Positions 6,049 through 6,076 of a DNA stretch of 6,076 nucleotides are shown piece by piece. Each line of letters starts with the position of its first letter. Position 1 is the first letter of the stretch. The DNA is from Bacteroidota bacterium (lineage in GTDB: Bacteria > Bacteroidota > Bacteroidia > Chitinophagales > Chitinophagaceae), in the NCBI GenBank assembly GCA_947457085.1, contig CANGUS010000117.1:1-6076 (forward strand), in the 5' to 3' direction. The notes below the pieces were generated by a model. The model was not told where the DNA came from. It saw only the letters and a list, made by a program, of their open reading frames with translations, and did no database searches. Made by a program: the position numbers and the translations under genes.

Positions 6049-6076
6049 GTTACGAACGCATTTAGAAAAAATTTAA

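Noticed and set aside
1..6076. A hidden defence system, mobile element or CRISPR array
   Set aside because: Coding density is high with recognisable core and envelope genes; no transposase, integrase, spaced repeats, toxin-antitoxin pair or RNA gene is apparent on either strand.

Overview
The window reads as ordinary chromosomal DNA of a Bacteroidota species, most likely of the Chitinophagales (Chitinophagaceae-like) group. The evidence is low-GC, A/T-rich coding sequence, a type IX secretion (T9SS) C-terminal sorting domain, a kinase-less PASTA-repeat membrane protein of a type common in this phylum, a match to the Bacteroidota -7 promoter element (TAnnTTTG) in front of gltX, and A-rich leaders rather than Shine-Dalgarno sites at most starts. 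Assignment below phylum is inference.

Layout. The left edge carries the 3' part of dapB (lysine/diaminopimelate biosynthesis) on the + strand. Everything else is on the - strand. Convergent with dapB and only 2 nt from it is a small monoheme c-type cytochrome lipoprotein (602-982). Upstream of that lie gltX (glutamyl-tRNA synthetase, 1085-2611), a single-domain rhodanese (2767-3072), a large secreted protein with a T9SS type A sorting domain (3075-4916), and a PASTA-repeat membrane protein (4917-6008) whose upstream region runs off the window.

How the genes relate. PASTA protein, T9SS cargo and rhodanese are packed with 0 and 2 nt between them and are very probably one transcript read from beyond position 6076 leftwards. 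gltX probably has its own promoter, with a -7 box 7 nt from its ATG, so its mRNA would be leaderless or nearly so. The cytochrome follows gltX after 97-102 nt and could be read through from it or have its own promoter. No functional link between the envelope genes and the housekeeping genes is visible.

I see no mobile element, CRISPR array, tRNA, rRNA or defence system, and no intergenic stretch over 300 bases. The parts worth a second look are small-scale: a stop codon directly abutting a TTG start in the same frame between the PASTA and T9SS genes; the unusual GTG start of the PASTA gene with an overlapping 15-codon ORF that may mark an N-terminal frameshift; and nested inverted repeats between the rhodanese gene and gltX that enclose a tiny ORF with an unexpectedly good Shine-Dalgarno sequence.
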